In this document: piece after piece, positions 5,742 to 6,518 of the stretch
How positions within the stretch are numbered: the stretch's first letter is position 1
Layout of the letters: each line of letters opens with the position of its first letter
Source: Desulfosporosinus sp. UBA5188
GTDB lineage: Bacteria > Bacillota > Desulfitobacteriia > Desulfitobacteriales > Desulfitobacteriaceae
DNA length: 6,518 nt
Direction: 5' to 3'
Assembly: GCA_002413075.1 (NCBI GenBank)
Contig: DHWG01000146.1
Coordinates: 1 to 6,518, forward strand
The notes under the pieces: generated by a model
The model's input: only the letters and a program-made list of their open reading frames with translations
Databases searched by the model: none
What the model was told of the DNA's origin: nothing
Program-made: the position numbers and the translations under genes

Positions 5742-6518
5742 CTAGTTAAAGATTCCGACATGGTTCAAAATGCTTTCTACAGCCTTGACCGAGACGGAAT
5801 CATCAGGCAAATCGAATAATGGTTTGCCTGCCAAGTCATATTCCACAACCATAGGATCTAAGGGAATATCTCCAATCAACGTCAGTCCTGTACGTTCAAT
5901 TTCTTCCCTTAAGGACTCCATGCTGCCCTCAGTACTCTTGGTCACAATCAAGTATATGGACTCAACCGGGGACTTAAGTCCGCGAATGAGATCATATACC
6001 CTGCCTGCTGATCGGATGCCTCGTGCGGAAGAATCACTGATTACGAACATGCAATCGATATGGGGAATGGTACGTCGGCTGATGTGCTCCAGGCCAGCTT
6101 CAGAATCCACGGCTACATAGTCATAGTTTTCCCCAATGTTCTCTAGATATTTGCGTAAAAGATCGTTAGGATAACAGTAACATCCTGCCCCTTGTGGACC
6201 GCCCATGACGAGAAAATCGATATCTTTGGTCTCTACAAGCGATTGCTGAAGTTTATACTCAATAAAGATATTCTTGGGCATTCCAGCAGGGATCGCTTTA
6301 GGATCTTTAGATTGTTCAAGCAACTCCGAAATAGTCGCGCTAACCGTTAACCCCAGGGCTTCACCGAGATTTGCGTTTGGATCGGCATCAACAGCCAGAA
6401 CTGAAATGTCTTTCAGTAGATGAACGATATGCCTTAGTAATAAAGCTGTAAATGTGGTTTTTCCTACTCCACCTTTACCAGCAACTGCTATATATTTTGC
6501 CTTTGCCTTTGCCTTTGC
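5742..6518 (-). CDS. cooC: CooC/AcsF-type nickel-insertion ATPase, N-terminus at window edge
   Basis: This is a MinD-like (SIMIBI) ATPase that inserts nickel into CO dehydrogenase (CooC) or acetyl-CoA synthase (AcsF); the sequence alone does not decide which, though neighbouring acsD and acsE make the ACS role plausible. Counting from the edge, 258 residues are seen. They include a deviant Walker A, GKGGVGKTT (14-22), DADPNANLGEALG (44-56), the metal-binding pair C113-x-C115 in GAGCYCYPN (the CxC by which CooC dimers bind metal) and VDSEAGLEHISRRT, the switch region. The C-terminus looks complete. The protein starts mid-repeat with AKAKAKAK before YIAVAGKGG. Homologues begin about two residues before this point, so the true start is probably just outside the window. 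The stop is 15 bases before acsD. Confidence 0.93.
   Translation of the reverse strand, partial: AKAKAKAKYIAVAGKGGVGKTTFTALLLRHIVHLLKDISVLAVDADPNANLGEALGLTVSATISELLEQSKDPKAIPAGMPKNIFIEYKLQQSLVETKDIDFLVMGGPQGAGCYCYPNDLLRKYLENIGENYDYVAVDSEAGLEHISRRTIPHIDCMFVISDSSARGIRSAGRVYDLIRGLKSPVESIYLIVTKSTEGSMESLREEIERTGLTLIGDIPLDPMVVEYDLAGKPLFDLPDDSVSVKAVESILNHVGIFN
6495..6518 (-). repeat. GCAAAG hexanucleotide repeat encoding Ala-Lys at the start of the cooC-like gene
   Basis: On the minus strand, three perfect GCAAAG units (6501-6518) are followed by one GCAAAA (6495-6500). Read in the gene's frame they encode four Ala-Lys pairs directly before the first beta-strand (YIAVAGKGG). The repeat runs to the window edge, so its full length is unknown. 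Six-base units do not shift the frame, so slippage would only change the length of the basic N-terminal tail. Confidence 0.88.

Noticed and set aside
5770..6120. Plus-strand open frame of 116 codons opposite the cooC-like gene
   Set aside because: It is antisense to a gene with all family motifs intact; its own translation is serine-rich and unlike any family I know.

Overview
The window carries the 3' part of a Wood-Ljungdahl (reductive acetyl-CoA) gene cluster, all on the minus strand, followed downstream by a stretch of broken genes and mobile-element fragments. The proteins, AAGGAG-type ribosome binding sites and moderate-to-low GC suggest an anaerobic Clostridia-class Firmicute. The flavour of the histidine kinase and transposase fragments recalls Peptococcaceae such as Desulfosporosinus or Desulfitobacterium. 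That placement comes from memory of the families, not from a search.

Right part (6518 down to 1899, minus strand). In transcription order: a CooC/AcsF-type nickel-insertion ATPase, cut by the window edge at or just after its start; acsD, the small subunit of the corrinoid iron-sulfur protein; acsE, the methyltetrahydrofolate:corrinoid protein methyltransferase; a remnant of a RACo-type (acsV) corrinoid-activating protein; and fhs, formate-tetrahydrofolate ligase. Fhs loads formate onto tetrahydrofolate at the start of the methyl branch. AcsE moves the finished methyl group from methyl-tetrahydrofolate to the cobalt of the corrinoid protein, of which AcsD is one half. That protein feeds acetyl-CoA synthase, whose nickel site the CooC/AcsF ATPase helps to build. 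RACo would normally rescue oxidised cobalt, but here only its C-terminal tail is left. The genes are close together and probably form one operon with its promoter to the right of the window.

Left part (1 to 1898). This is degraded DNA with no gene I consider intact. It holds: the C-terminal part of an IS4-like transposase on the plus strand (1-381, frameshifted in a T-run); a 36-bp tandem duplication at the end of that gene; a sensor histidine kinase fragment (about 536-1061) lacking its phospho-acceptor histidine and its last residues; on the minus strand a middle piece of what looks like the same transposase (1069-1260); an ApbE-like N-terminal fragment (about 1257-1418); and about 440 bp of unassigned sequence with one long imperfect hairpin.

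The most notable observation is that the two transposase pieces have complementary ends and opposite orientation. The minus-strand piece stops where the plus-strand piece begins, at about the first base of the window, as if the roughly 1.07-kb segment between them had been inverted. I found no sign of a new multi-gene system. The unusual points are the rearrangement history, the loss of RACo inside an otherwise conserved operon, and a hexanucleotide repeat at the start of the CooC-like gene.
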